Below, one piece after another: positions 1 to 7,571 of a stretch of DNA of 41,666 nucleotides (the first letter of the stretch is position 1; each line of letters begins with the position of its first letter). A program made the position numbers and the translations under genes. Source of the stretch: Saprospiraceae bacterium (GTDB lineage Bacteria; Bacteroidota; Bacteroidia; Chitinophagales; Saprospiraceae); contig JAHDHW010000026.1 in NCBI GenBank assembly GCA_020631105.1, positions 1 through 41,666 on the forward strand, read 5' to 3'. The notes below the pieces were generated by a model, which saw nothing but the letters and a program-made list of their open reading frames with translations, was not told the DNA's origin and searched no databases.

Positions 1-290
1 ATATACTTCACAGTATATTCTATTCTTGCTTTCCAACAGTGTCAATGAACTTTTTTCGAATTAACAAACAAATAGATGCTTCAACATTATTTGTTATATT
101 TTTTCGATTTTATCTTAAAACAACGAAGTGTTTTCAATTTAATACCCATTTCTTTTAAACGGGCAGGCAAAGATAAAACTTGTATTCCATTCTACAAAAC
201 TTTTGATCAAAAAAAATTAAGTTTTTCGCAAGTTTTTTTGACCACTCTTTTCTACCACTTTAGTGCTTCATTAAGCACCTCTCCGAATGG
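1..290 (-). promoter_or_regulatory. Probable rRNA operon leader (transcribed leftward off the window)
   Basis: No protein gene is supported here. On the minus strand the region lies downstream of two strong-looking promoters. Near the left edge (positions 50 to 40) it contains GTTCATTGACA, which resembles the boxA-type antitermination element conserved in Bacteroidota rRNA leaders. A 6-bp hairpin (GTGCTT/AAGCAC, 263-278) falls just after the upstream start site. The tandem promoters, boxA-like site and absence of an ORF fit the 5' leader of a 16S-23S-5S operon beginning just outside the window. The 16S sequence itself is not visible, so the assignment is inferred. Confidence 0.65.
168..198 (-). 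promoter_or_regulatory. Downstream tandem promoter (P2) of the putative rrn operon
   Basis: Minus-strand TTTG (198-195), a 19-nt spacer, then TATCTTTG (175-168): a full match in both elements and in spacing to the primary sigma-factor promoter of Bacteroidota. Predicted start is near 161, inside the transcript from P1. Confidence 0.75.
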
Positions 291-295
291 GGTCG

Positions 296-326
296 CAAAG
301 GTATATGCTCGGATCGGTTTTTACAA
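296..326 (-). promoter_or_regulatory. Upstream tandem promoter (P1) of the putative rrn operon
   Basis: Read on the minus strand, a -33 TTG (326-324) is followed after 20 nt by TACCTTTG (303-296), a perfect match to the Bacteroidota -7 consensus TAnnTTTG. Predicted start is near 289. It points left, towards P2 and the boxA-like leader. Confidence 0.65.
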
Positions 327-576
327 GTGTTTTGGAGATAAAAATTTTATTTTTGAGAAATCTTTTAAACATCAAATAATTTCTAAAACGATAATTATTT
401 GGCGAACCTAAATTTATGGCTATTACATATATGGAAAGTCTTTTCTTCACCGTAGAGATAAAGGAAAACAAGCGCATAATCCATCTTTAATTTTTTTAAG
501 CAAAAACAAGCTTGACTCACAATTTATTAGGAATTATCTCCCTTTAGGCCGACTGGCAATATGGATCAAAGGGCGT

Positions 577-592
577 CCCGATTCAAATCGGG
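577..592. repeat. Intergenic palindrome (CCCGATT-CA-AATCGGG)
   Basis: A perfect 7-bp inverted repeat with a 2-nt centre, much more GC-rich than its surroundings, embedded in a longer stretch with GGATCA on both sides (563-568 and 597-602). It superficially resembles a tRNA T-arm, but no acceptor or D-arm can be built around it. It may be a REP-like intergenic palindrome. No second copy was noticed in this window. Confidence 0.4.
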
Positions 593-657
593 AAAGGATC
601 AGCGAATAATAAAAAAACAAAAGCCATTTGATTTGTGTTTGGAGCCTAGAAATCATT

Positions 658-665
658 TATTTTTG
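658..665 (+). promoter_or_regulatory. serC: Possible -7 promoter element of serC
   Basis: TATTTTTG matches TAnnTTTG and lies 45 nt before the serC start. The nearest upstream TTTG boxes give spacers of 16 or 22 nt, not the usual 19 or so, so this is tentative. Confidence 0.35.
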
Positions 666-709
666 TAGTGCATTAAATTAAGAACCTTTCATCAATCAAA
701 TCATTATTA

Positions 710-1801
710 ATGGAATTCGTAAGTAAGAAAATCAAAAAGCACAATTTTTTTGCAGGACCAGCAATACTTCCCGCTCCAGTACTTGAAGAGGCTGCAAGAG
801 CTATCCAAGACTTTGAGGGAATGGGCTTATCAATACTTGAGATCTCGCACCGAAGTAAACAGTTTGAATCGGTCATGAATGAAGCAGAGGAGTTAACCCG
901 ATCTCTTCTTGGGCTAACCGATGATTATGCGGTATTATTCTTAACAGGTGGTGCGAGCAGTCAGTTTTATATGTCTGCTATGAACCTACTTCCACAGGAT
1001 GGTAAAGCCGGATATGTGAATACCGGAGCATGGTCAACAAAAGCAATTAAGGAAGCGAAACTATTTGGACAGATTTCTGAGGTTGCCAGCTCAGTAGATA
1101 CAAACTTTAACTACATTCCAAAGGGATATGATATTGACGAAGATTTCACCTTTCTTCACGTAACGAGTAATAACACGATTTTTGGTACTCAATTCCAATC
1201 TTTCCCTGAAACTAATGTACCATTAGTATGTGATATGTCATCTGACATTTTCAGCCGTCCTTTGGATATAAACAGATTTGGAATGATTTACGCTGGCGCT
1301 CAAAAGAATTTAGGGCCTGCCGGGGTAACTTTAGTGATCATCAGAAAAGACATGCTAGGAAAGGTAGATCGAGCCATCCCAACTATGCTTGACTATAATA
1401 CTCATATCAAGAAACAATCTGCTTTTAATACTCCACCAGCTTATCCTATATATGTGAGTATGTTAACTATGCGTTGGTTGAAAGCCAATGGAGGTTTAAG
1501 TGCAATGGAGGCTAAGAACAAGGAAAAGGCTGCATTACTTTATAAAGAGATTGACGAAAATCCGTTATTCAAAGGCACTGCTGCCAAGGAAGACCGATCA
1601 TTAATGAATGTAACTTTCGTTATGAATCAGGAAGCATTGCAAGATGATTTTATGAAAGCTTGTGAAGCAGAAGGATGCGTTGGGGTGAAAGGGCACCGCT
1701 CAGTGGGTGGTTTTCGGGCATCTATATATAATGCAATGCCGATTGAAAGTGTTGAGGTGCTTGTACAAGTAATGCGCCGATTTGCAGAGCAACATGCCTA
1801 A
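710..1801 (+). CDS. serC: Phosphoserine aminotransferase
   Basis: SerC is the class V PLP-dependent aminotransferase that converts 3-phosphohydroxypyruvate and glutamate to O-phosphoserine and 2-oxoglutarate in serine synthesis; it also acts in pyridoxal phosphate synthesis in some bacteria. The 363-residue length is normal for the family. The N-terminus has the characteristic NFFAGPAILP segment, the middle has LFLTGGASSQF, and the PLP lysine is K199 in AGAQKNLGPAG. The C-terminal part has the GHRSVGGFRAS substrate-phosphate segment. The first ATG gives a family-like N-terminus. The neighbouring metallopeptidase starts 16 nt downstream, suggesting co-transcription. No serA is visible next to it. 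Confidence 0.97.
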   Translation: MEFVSKKIKKHNFFAGPAILPAPVLEEAARAIQDFEGMGLSILEISHRSKQFESVMNEAEELTRSLLGLTDDYAVLFLTGGASSQFYMSAMNLLPQDGKAGYVNTGAWSTKAIKEAKLFGQISEVASSVDTNFNYIPKGYDIDEDFTFLHVTSNNTIFGTQFQSFPETNVPLVCDMSSDIFSRPLDINRFGMIYAGAQKNLGPAGVTLVIIRKDMLGKVDRAIPTMLDYNTHIKKQSAFNTPPAYPIYVSMLTMRWLKANGGLSAMEAKNKEKAALLYKEIDENPLFKGTAAKEDRSLMNVTFVMNQEALQDDFMKACEAEGCVGVKGHRSVGGFRASIYNAMPIESVEVLVQVMRRFAEQHA

Positions 1802-1817
1802 AGCATAAAATTCAAGC

Positions 1818-2558
1818 ATGGCCAAAGCTGAACAGACTTTTCTTGACATTGATGGAAAAAGGATCCCTATTAAAATTTACAGGGAGTGGCGAAATAATGT
1901 CCGGGTGTCAATGGGTAAGAAGTCCGTCATACTCCGAATGCCCACCATGATGAATAGTACTCAACAGCAGCAGCAAATAAATTGGGCGACAGACTGGGTC
2001 AGACAAGAGTTAGGCAAAAACGAAGCGCTTCAAAAACGATATATCCCTAAGGATTATCAGACAGGAGATATTATAGTAGTCGGAGAGCGTAAATACACGC
2101 TACATGTTGCTGACTCTACAGACCGAAAGACGCATAGTGCGCGACTTGCAAATGGCGTCATTTATCTTGAAATGAATGCGGATGACACACCGGATCATTT
2201 ATTAAAAAGTAAAAAGCATTTAATCAGTCGTATTGTGGGGCAAGACTTTTTACCAAGTATAAGTCGTCGGGTAAACGAGCTGAACAGGTTATATTTTCAG
2301 AAGCCGATCAAGCAGGTTCGGCTAAAATACAATCGTTCAAACTGGGGAAGCTGTTCAACTCAAGGGAATGTCAATTTATCTACTCGTTTGTTATTTGCTC
2401 CAGATGATGTGATTGACTATGTCATCATTCATGAGTTGGCGCATTTAATTGAAATGAATCATTCGCCCAGATTTTGGCGAATTGTACAACAAGCGATGCC
2501 TGATTATAAAGGAAAGGAAGCCTGGCTAAAGCAATACGGTCCAAGTTGCGATTTCTAA
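1818..2558 (+). CDS. YgjP-like (DUF45) zinc metallopeptidase family protein
   Basis: A 246-residue cytosolic protein of the YgjP/WbuZ-type M48-related family. The zinc site is clear: H205-E206-L-A-H209 with a third ligand H215 in EMNHSPRFW. The upstream KYNRSNWGSCS segment is the other family signature. No signal peptide or membrane segment is present. The start lies 16 nt after the serC stop, so the two genes probably share a transcript, and the gene ends just before a strong hairpin. The biological substrate of the family is poorly established. Identification of the family is firm; a specific function cannot be assigned. Confidence 0.9.
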   Translation: MAKAEQTFLDIDGKRIPIKIYREWRNNVRVSMGKKSVILRMPTMMNSTQQQQQINWATDWVRQELGKNEALQKRYIPKDYQTGDIIVVGERKYTLHVADSTDRKTHSARLANGVIYLEMNADDTPDHLLKSKKHLISRIVGQDFLPSISRRVNELNRLYFQKPIKQVRLKYNRSNWGSCSTQGNVNLSTRLLFAPDDVIDYVIIHELAHLIEMNHSPRFWRIVQQAMPDYKGKEAWLKQYGPSCDF

Positions 2559-2563
2559 AAAAG

Positions 2564-2598
2564 AAAGGCGATAACCAATGGTTATCGCCTTTTTATTT
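2564..2598. terminator. Bidirectional Rho-independent terminator
   Basis: AAAGGCGATAACCA (2564-2577) is the exact complement of 2579-2592. A T-rich tract follows on the plus strand and an A-rich tract precedes it, giving a U-tract on the minus transcript. It sits between the convergent metallopeptidase gene and rplI and can serve both. Confidence 0.85.
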
Positions 2599-2618
2599 TT
2601 ATTCGATGTTATCGAGTA

Positions 2619-3065
2619 TTACTCTTCTACAACTTCGATTTCAATTTCCTGTACCACATCTGGGTGGAAAGTAAGGATAGCCTTGTGCGTTCCAAGGTTT
2701 TTCACTTCTTCAGGAATATCAATTTTCTTGCGAGCTATTTCGATATCGAATTGATCTTTAAGTGCTTGTGCAACTTGAATACTAGTTACACTACCGAAGA
2801 TTTTACCACTAGTACCAGCTTTGGCGCCGATTTTAAGGGCTTGATCCTGGATTTTAGCGGCCATTGCCTGGTATTCACCAACTTTAGCAGCTTCAACCGC
2901 AGCTTCATCTTCTTTAAGTTTGTCAAGGCGTTCGCGATTTTTATCATTAGCGATAATAGCCATGCCTTGAGGAATAAGGTAGTTACGACCATAACCGTTC
3001 TTAACGGTTACGATTTCGTGCTTATCTCCTACCTTAGCAATATCTTTTAAAAGGATAATTTCCAT
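2619..3065 (-). CDS. rplI: 50S ribosomal protein L9
   Basis: bL9 binds 23S rRNA near the base of the L1 stalk. The 148-residue length is normal. The N-terminal domain carries the diagnostic MEIILLKDIAKVGDK and GYGRNYLIPQGMA segments, followed by the long connecting helix (about residues 40-75) and the C-terminal domain with GKIFGSVTS. It is the last gene of the rpsF-rpsR-rplI operon, 34 nt after rpsR, and is followed by the shared terminator. Confidence 0.97.
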   Translation of the reverse strand: MEIILLKDIAKVGDKHEIVTVKNGYGRNYLIPQGMAIIANDKNRERLDKLKEDEAAVEAAKVGEYQAMAAKIQDQALKIGAKAGTSGKIFGSVTSIQVAQALKDQFDIEIARKKIDIPEEVKNLGTHKAILTFHPDVVQEIEIEVVEE

Positions 3066-3099
3066 TTCTAAAAAATTTAAGAGATTAAAAAAATGGTCC

Positions 3100-3366
3100 T
3101 TACTTCAACAAATCAGTTACGTAAGGTAGGATAGCAAGGTGGCGTGCGCGTTTGATGGCAGTAGCGACTTTGCGTTGGTATTTCAAAGAGTTACCAGTGA
3201 TACGGCGAGGTAAGATTTTACCTTGAGCGTTAATAAACTGGATTAAAAAATCTGAATCTTTATAATCAATATGCTTGATCCCAAATCGACGGAAACGGCA
3301 GTATTTTTTGCGGTTTTGACCAATATTAGGATTACTTAAGAATTTAATATCATCTCTAGAAGCCAT
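3100..3366 (-). CDS. rpsR: 30S ribosomal protein S18
   Basis: bS18 (88 residues) pairs with bS6 on the 30S platform. The C-terminal [16 protein letters not shown] segment and the basic tail are diagnostic. It lies 29 nt after rpsF and 34 nt before rplI. No ssb gene is inserted between rpsF and rpsR, unlike in many Firmicutes. Confidence 0.97.
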   Translation of the reverse strand: MASRDDIKFLSNPNIGQNRKKYCRFRRFGIKHIDYKDSDFLIQFINAQGKILPRRITGNSLKYQRKVATAIKRARHLAILPYVTDLLK

Positions 3367-3395
3367 GATGTTTTACTTTTTTTGTGAACAATGAA

Positions 3396-3869
3396 TTATT
3401 CTTCTTCCTCTGCTACAGCAACAGGAGCTGGTTTTGCTTCAGCTTTAGGTGCTGCTTTTTTAGCAGGCGCCTTTTTAGCTTCGTTTCTACCTTTACCTTT
3501 GCTATCCTTGTCTTTATCTTTACTTTTTGATTTTTTGCCGATTAGGCCATTGCGTTTGTCCTCGTTGTATTTTACACCATACTTGTCCAAGGCAACTGTC
3601 AAAAAGCGCATGATACGCTCATCCCGTCGTAGGGATAATTCAAAGTTTGTGAGCATCTCTCCAGTTTCAACCTGGAACTCAACACAGTAATACACACCAG
3701 AGGTGCGGTTATTAATTGGATAAGCCAATTGGCGTAATCCCATCTCATCCACATAAACGATGGTACCACCAGCATTGGTCAGCGCATCGATATAGGTCTG
3801 AGCTGTCGCTTTTATCTCATCGCCCGACAGTACTGGATCTACGATGAAAGTTACTTCGTATTGCTTCAT
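3396..3869 (-). CDS. rpsF: 30S ribosomal protein S6 with a long charged C-terminal tail
   Basis: bS6 partner of S18 on the 30S platform. Residues 1-100 form the normal S6 fold (MKQYEVTFIVDP start, MGLRQLAYPI, RRDERIMRFLTV). Residues 105-157 are an added low-complexity tail: a K/D/S-rich stretch (KSKSKDKDKDSKGKG), then an A/K/P-rich stretch, then an acidic EEEE end. E. coli S6 is also extended by an acidic, glutamate-rich tail, but here the extension is mainly basic and alanine-rich. First gene of the operon, with a consensus promoter about 35 nt upstream. Confidence 0.96.
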   Translation of the reverse strand: MKQYEVTFIVDPVLSGDEIKATAQTYIDALTNAGGTIVYVDEMGLRQLAYPINNRTSGVYYCVEFQVETGEMLTNFELSLRRDERIMRFLTVALDKYGVKYNEDKRNGLIGKKSKSKDKDKDSKGKGRNEAKKAPAKKAAPKAEAKPAPVAVAEEEE

Positions 3870-3909
3870 TAATTAGAAGTATTTAGGTTAATAATAATTA
3901 AAACGGGTG

Positions 3910-3940
3910 CAAAGGTACATTATAATCGGTCAAAATCAAA
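3910..3940 (-). promoter_or_regulatory. Promoter of the rpsF-rpsR-rplI operon
   Basis: Minus-strand TTTG (3940-3937), a 19-nt spacer, TACCTTTG (3917-3910): a full match to the Bacteroidota housekeeping promoter. The predicted start near 3903 gives a leader of about 34 nt before the rpsF ATG. Confidence 0.85.
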
Positions 3941-4015
3941 ATGATAAAGGCCATTGAAAGCTGATTATCTCCAAAAAAGGATATCAAAATAGCCTTTCAA
4001 GCCCTAATCAACAAG

Positions 4016-4049
4016 AATGGGCCTTGATCACCATAGATCAAGGCCCATT
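4016..4049 (-). terminator. Strong hairpin downstream of the MORN-caspase gene
   Basis: AATGGGCCTTGATC (4016-4029) is perfectly complementary to 4036-4049, with a 6-nt loop. It begins 30 nt after the stop codon of the minus-strand caspase gene. There is no clean U-tract on that strand, so it may be a 3'-stabilising hairpin or an imperfect terminator. Confidence 0.6.
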
Positions 4050-4078
4050 CAATATTATTTATATTTAGCTACTGCTAA

Positions 4079-5566
4079 TCAACGTAGCACCGAAACGGTC
4101 ATATTCCGATCATAGTCTCCCTGAATAACCGGAGATTGCTGGTTTGCGGTGTAATCCATTACATTCCCAGCGATGAATTGATACAATTCCTGAACGGTTA
4201 CAATACTATCATAATCGCGATCAGCTTCCCCTTTAAGTCCTCGCAAGAGAAAATGACTAAATACTCCTTGTCGAAGTCCGGTGGATTCGAGGGAGGTTTC
4301 TCCCGATTTTGAGGAAAGAATCAGTGCTGTTCCAGGGGCTGCTTGAGCCAGCGAATTATAATAATTCTTAAGAGTATTATCAATCATACCTTTAGCATTA
4401 AACATACTTCCAGAGTGGCAGGCGTCCGCGATAAACAGTTTATACTTGGCAGTACTATTATTAAACAAGCTACTTACTTCTGAATGGAGTAGTTTATTAT
4501 TCTCTCCATCAAAATCAATCGGCAGGAAAGATCCCTCCAGACCATGGCCTGAGTAATACATTAAGATTAGGTCATTAGGCCCAGCTTTGCCAAAGACATC
4601 ATTCATTGCTACGAGGATATTATCTTTAGTCGCAGCGTCATCGATTAATATTTTGATCTGTTCATCTTTTAATGCTCCACCTTCCGGGCTTTTTAAGAAT
4701 GCATACATACGGTAGGCATCATCATCTGTGTATTGCAAAGGTTGCATATGTTTGTAAGAAGATACTCCGACAACTACTGCCCATACTTTCATCTCTTTAG
4801 CCTCTTCGACCTGATAATATTCCTCTGAATCTTCTATGATTACATTTTCTGTAACATTCTGAATCATAGATTGATTGTAGCTTTTTCCCTGATAGGTACC
4901 AGCTCTCCAGATGCCTTCAATAACTTTTCCATCAAGCATATACATTGTTCCAACTCCATCAAAACTTCCTTCTGCCCAGGTGCCTTCATACCAGTTGCCA
5001 TCAGAATAATGACATACACCGTGTCCTGTAGGTTTGCCTGCGAAAAACTGGCCTTCATATTTTGCTTTACCTCCTTTATATATGTATACGCCTTCGCCGG
5101 CCTGGCAATCGCCACTAATACACCCCTCACTTCCGTCAACATTAAACAAGTGACCAATGTAAGCACCATTATGCCAAAGTCCGGTCACTTTATCTCCTGC
5201 TCTTTTATAATGAACACCTCTACCATGGCAGAAATTATTTCGAAACATTCCAACATATTTTTCGCCAGAGGCAAAATACCATGTACCGAAACCTGTCATT
5301 TCTCCATTGACAAAATTACCCTCATACTTACTCCCATCAACATACTCTAATACACCAACCCCATCAAAGCAATCACCATGTGCACATCCTACACGTGGCT
5401 TCATTGCTTTAGCAGTTACACTAGCATGACTCGATTGCCCTTTAGCAATCATCATGGGTTCTTCGCCTTTGTGTGCAAAAATAAAATCCTGATTGTTCTG
5501 GCTGTAAAGGTTGCCTGAAATGACAAGAAAAGTGAATAGGACTAAGAGTGTTCGATAGTGTTTCAT
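4079..5566 (-). CDS. Secreted MORN-repeat caspase-like (C14 family) peptidase
   Basis: A 495-residue protein with a Sec signal peptide (about 1-22, ending LYSQ). Residues 61-230 hold about six MORN-type repeats of the KYEGNFVNG / NWYEGTWAEG kind. Two C-x-x-G-D-C units (61-66 and 149-154) each open a block of repeats, suggesting an internal duplication. Residues 258-495 form a caspase-fold peptidase: WAVVVGVSSY start, catalytic histidine H341 in YYSGHG, catalytic cysteine C383 in IADACHSG. Both catalytic residues are present, so it is probably active. No T9SS sorting domain is seen, so the mature protein is probably periplasmic or otherwise exported. Its substrate and role are unknown. It appears to be transcribed alone: a terminator lies upstream and a hairpin downstream. 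Confidence 0.9.
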   Translation of the reverse strand: MKHYRTLLVLFTFLVISGNLYSQNNQDFIFAHKGEEPMMIAKGQSSHASVTAKAMKPRVGCAHGDCFDGVGVLEYVDGSKYEGNFVNGEMTGFGTWYFASGEKYVGMFRNNFCHGRGVHYKRAGDKVTGLWHNGAYIGHLFNVDGSEGCISGDCQAGEGVYIYKGGKAKYEGQFFAGKPTGHGVCHYSDGNWYEGTWAEGSFDGVGTMYMLDGKVIEGIWRAGTYQGKSYNQSMIQNVTENVIIEDSEEYYQVEEAKEMKVWAVVVGVSSYKHMQPLQYTDDDAYRMYAFLKSPEGGALKDEQIKILIDDAATKDNILVAMNDVFGKAGPNDLILMYYSGHGLEGSFLPIDFDGENNKLLHSEVSSLFNNSTAKYKLFIADACHSGSMFNAKGMIDNTLKNYYNSLAQAAPGTALILSSKSGETSLESTGLRQGVFSHFLLRGLKGEADRDYDSIVTVQELYQFIAGNVMDYTANQQSPVIQGDYDRNMTVSVLR

Positions 5567-5598
5567 TTATATTCAAAGTTTTGCTAATGAAACAATAT

Positions 5599-5606
5599 CA
5601 AAAATA
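5599..5606 (-). promoter_or_regulatory. Possible -7 element of the MORN-caspase gene
   Basis: Minus-strand TATTTTTG matches TAnnTTTG and would start transcription about 26 nt before the ATG. No matching TTTG box was found at the expected distance. Confidence 0.3.
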
Positions 5607-5716
5607 TTACCAAAATTTTAATATGTTGTGTTTGAACACCGTATGTATTATGTTATTTGGTGATGTTTAAGCAGAAAATATATAAATTAAATTATATGTT
5701 ACAAACCCTTCTTCTC

Positions 5717-5754
5717 ATAAAAAAATAAGCCTCCTCTACAATGTAGAAGAGGCT
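5717..5754 (-). terminator. Rho-independent terminator of the kinase/LytTR unit
   Basis: On the minus strand a 13-bp stem with one mismatch (5754-5742 with 5740-5728) is followed by TTATTTTTTTATG, a good U-tract. It lies about 190 nt downstream of the last LytTR gene. Confidence 0.85.
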
Positions 5755-5942
5755 ACCCCATAACCAATTATAACAGTTTATCAGAAAACCATTAGAAAAT
5801 TCTTTATTGAAATCGATTAAATCGGTAGATATTCCGGGATATGTGACAGTATTTCAGGATGTATGAAAATAACAGAATATTTAAAAAAAAATTCTCAGAG
5901 GTGATATAAGGTCTTTTAAAGGTGATATATCCAGCTCAAAAG

Positions 5943-6626
5943 CTAAATAACATCTAATTGGTCAAGAAAAGGCTTTCTAAACTTTCTGCCAATGGGCAAA
6001 CTTGCTCCATGCACTTCGACTCGGTTCGTTTTGATATTAATACCCTCAATTTTATCCGCATTCACAATAAAAGCTCGATGGATTTGAATAAAATTTTGTC
6101 CCAGATACTGTTGCTTCAGATTAGTCAGAGAGCTCTTTATCGAAACCTCTTTATCATCCGCTTTTATAATACAGTAATTACCAACCGACTTAATCCAATG
6201 GATATCACTATATTTTAAGCGAATAGTATCTTTTCCTTTCTTAAAGAGGAAGAAGTTTCTTGAATCATCAAAGTAAACATCAATAGCTCCAGAGAGCGTT
6301 TTAAAGTCAAAAGGTTTGACAAGAAAAGCAAGCAGGTTTTCTTGTTTTGCTTGTTCGTAGATCAGCCCTTCATCGGGTTCTGCAATGTAAACTAAAGGCG
6401 TTGCAGTGCTTGTAAGATGTTTTCCAAATTCGATGCCATCGCCTTTTTCAATGATAGTAGTCTTTATAATAAAAAGATCAACTCTATTGGAATTCAGATA
6501 AAGACGTGCAGCCTCAAATTCTCTAAAAACTTTAATCTCCACCCTACCCCATTTTTTAAGGGCAATCCTAAGCGATGAAGCAAAGGAGCTATCATTTTCT
6601 ATTATTAATATGTTTATGAGAGGCAT
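5943..6626 (-). CDS. LytTR DNA-binding protein with a degenerate receiver domain
   Basis: A 227-residue protein with the two-domain layout of a LytTR response regulator. Residues 1-120 align with a receiver: NILIIENDSS start and the conserved lysine K104 in LVKPF. However, the phospho-acceptor position is K55 (in VDLFIIKTTI), where the neighbouring paralogue has D52, and the switch threonine is replaced by A82. Residues about 127-227 are a LytTR DNA-binding domain (IRLKYSDIHWIKSVGNYC, FIQIHRAFIVN). It is therefore unlikely to be controlled by ordinary Asp phosphorylation. It lies 130 nt downstream of the intact paralogue on the same strand and is followed by the terminator, so it is probably part of the kinase unit. 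Confidence 0.88.
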   Translation of the reverse strand: MPLINILIIENDSSFASSLRIALKKWGRVEIKVFREFEAARLYLNSNRVDLFIIKTTIIEKGDGIEFGKHLTSTATPLVYIAEPDEGLIYEQAKQENLLAFLVKPFDFKTLSGAIDVYFDDSRNFFLFKKGKDTIRLKYSDIHWIKSVGNYCIIKADDKEVSIKSSLTNLKQQYLGQNFIQIHRAFIVNADKIEGINIKTNRVEVHGASLPIGRKFRKPFLDQLDVI

Positions 6627-6756
6627 AGTTTACGAAATATTCGTACGTTGACAAGCAACGAAGCTAAAATCTTCATTATAATTCCAATACTACAGGGGAT
6701 ATAAAACATCCCTTAGGTGATAAAAACGGCTATTATTGGGAAAAACGAATAATAAG

Positions 6757-7473
6757 CTAGTAATCTGCTCCGGATATCGTCTTAAGCAGTCCTGATCGAA
6801 ACTTTGGCCCGATAGGAATAGAGGCCTCTTTAATTTGTAATTCAGAGGTTGAGGATACTAAATCTACTTTTTTGATATTCACTACAAATTTCTTGTGGGC
6901 CCGGACTAAATAAGGCACACTAATTTTCTTTTCAATTTTGGAAAGCGACATCTTAGTTACGAACCTTTTTCCATCAAGTTGAATACTGATATAATTTCCT
7001 TCTGCCTCAATCCATAGAATATCTTCAAAATCAATCCTACGAAGTGCGTCATTTTGTTTAACAAAAAAGCTATTATCCTTTATGCCTTCCTGACTGTCTT
7101 CCCGATCATTATCAAATTCAATTCTTTGTACTCTATCAATATAACTCTGCAATGTTATTTTGTCAAAAGGCTTAACTAAAAAACCTGAATGGTTAATATG
7201 CATTGCTGTACGGTACGTTTTATCATCATTCATCCCAGTAATAAAAATGACCGGAATATTTCGCTCTTGTAGCACAGAAGCAATGTCAATCCCAGAAAGC
7301 TCACTATTCAAATTTACATCCAAGATTACCAAATCAACCGATTCAGCATTTACTCGTTTTAGTGCATCTTCCGGATTATCCAGCAACATGAGATCTTTGT
7401 AACCCAGCGAATTTAGCTGCATTTCAAGGTCAAGCGCAAAAGAAAAATCGTCTTCAACGATTAATATATTCAT
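6757..7473 (-). CDS. LytTR-family response regulator (intact receiver)
   Basis: A 238-residue AlgR/LytR-type response regulator. The receiver (1-118) has the acidic pocket E7/D8/D9, phospho-acceptor D52 in LVILDVNL, T79 in FITG and K101 in LVKPFD, all canonical. The LytTR DNA-binding domain occupies about 135-238 (RRIDFEDILWIEAEGNYIS, YLVRAHKKFVVN, IPIGPKFR). Gene order suggests it receives phosphate from the histidine kinase encoded 98 nt upstream on the same strand. The target genes cannot be read from sequence. The downstream pseudo-receiver protein is its closest relative in this window and could compete or heterodimerise with it. Confidence 0.93.
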   Translation of the reverse strand: MNILIVEDDFSFALDLEMQLNSLGYKDLMLLDNPEDALKRVNAESVDLVILDVNLNSELSGIDIASVLQERNIPVIFITGMNDDKTYRTAMHINHSGFLVKPFDKITLQSYIDRVQRIEFDNDREDSQEGIKDNSFFVKQNDALRRIDFEDILWIEAEGNYISIQLDGKRFVTKMSLSKIEKKISVPYLVRAHKKFVVNIKKVDLVSSTSELQIKEASIPIGPKFRSGLLKTISGADY

Positions 7474-7571
7474 CGTTCTGTTTTTTGTAGCGCTTCGGGA
7501 AATAAGTGTTATTAATTAATGCAATTTAGTCAAAAAAATAAAAACAATGTATTTACGTTAGAATATTTGTT

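Larger units (their letters stand above)
327..709. other. Intergenic region between the rrn promoters and serC
   Basis: No convincing gene. The stretch holds A/T tracts upstream of the leftward rrn promoters, an isolated GC-rich palindrome (577-592) and a weak promoter candidate for serC (658-665). Open frames here are short, low-complexity and overlap the regulatory elements. Confidence 0.5.
5567..5942. other. Intergenic region between the LytTR gene and the MORN-caspase gene
   Basis: A 376-nt gap with no supportable gene. It contains the terminator of the upstream signalling unit (5717-5754) and the weak caspase promoter candidate. The rest is AT-rich without further recognised structure. 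Confidence 0.6.

Noticed and set aside
76-411. Open frame of 111 codons on the plus strand (and a 68-codon frame at 271-477 on the minus strand)
   Set aside because: Low-complexity F/K/I-rich translations overlying two consensus promoters and a leader region; no signal of coding.
545-605. Possible tRNA gene around CCCGATTCAAATCGGG
   Set aside because: The T-arm-like stem gives a 6- or 8-nt loop, and no acceptor, D-arm or anticodon stem can be formed.
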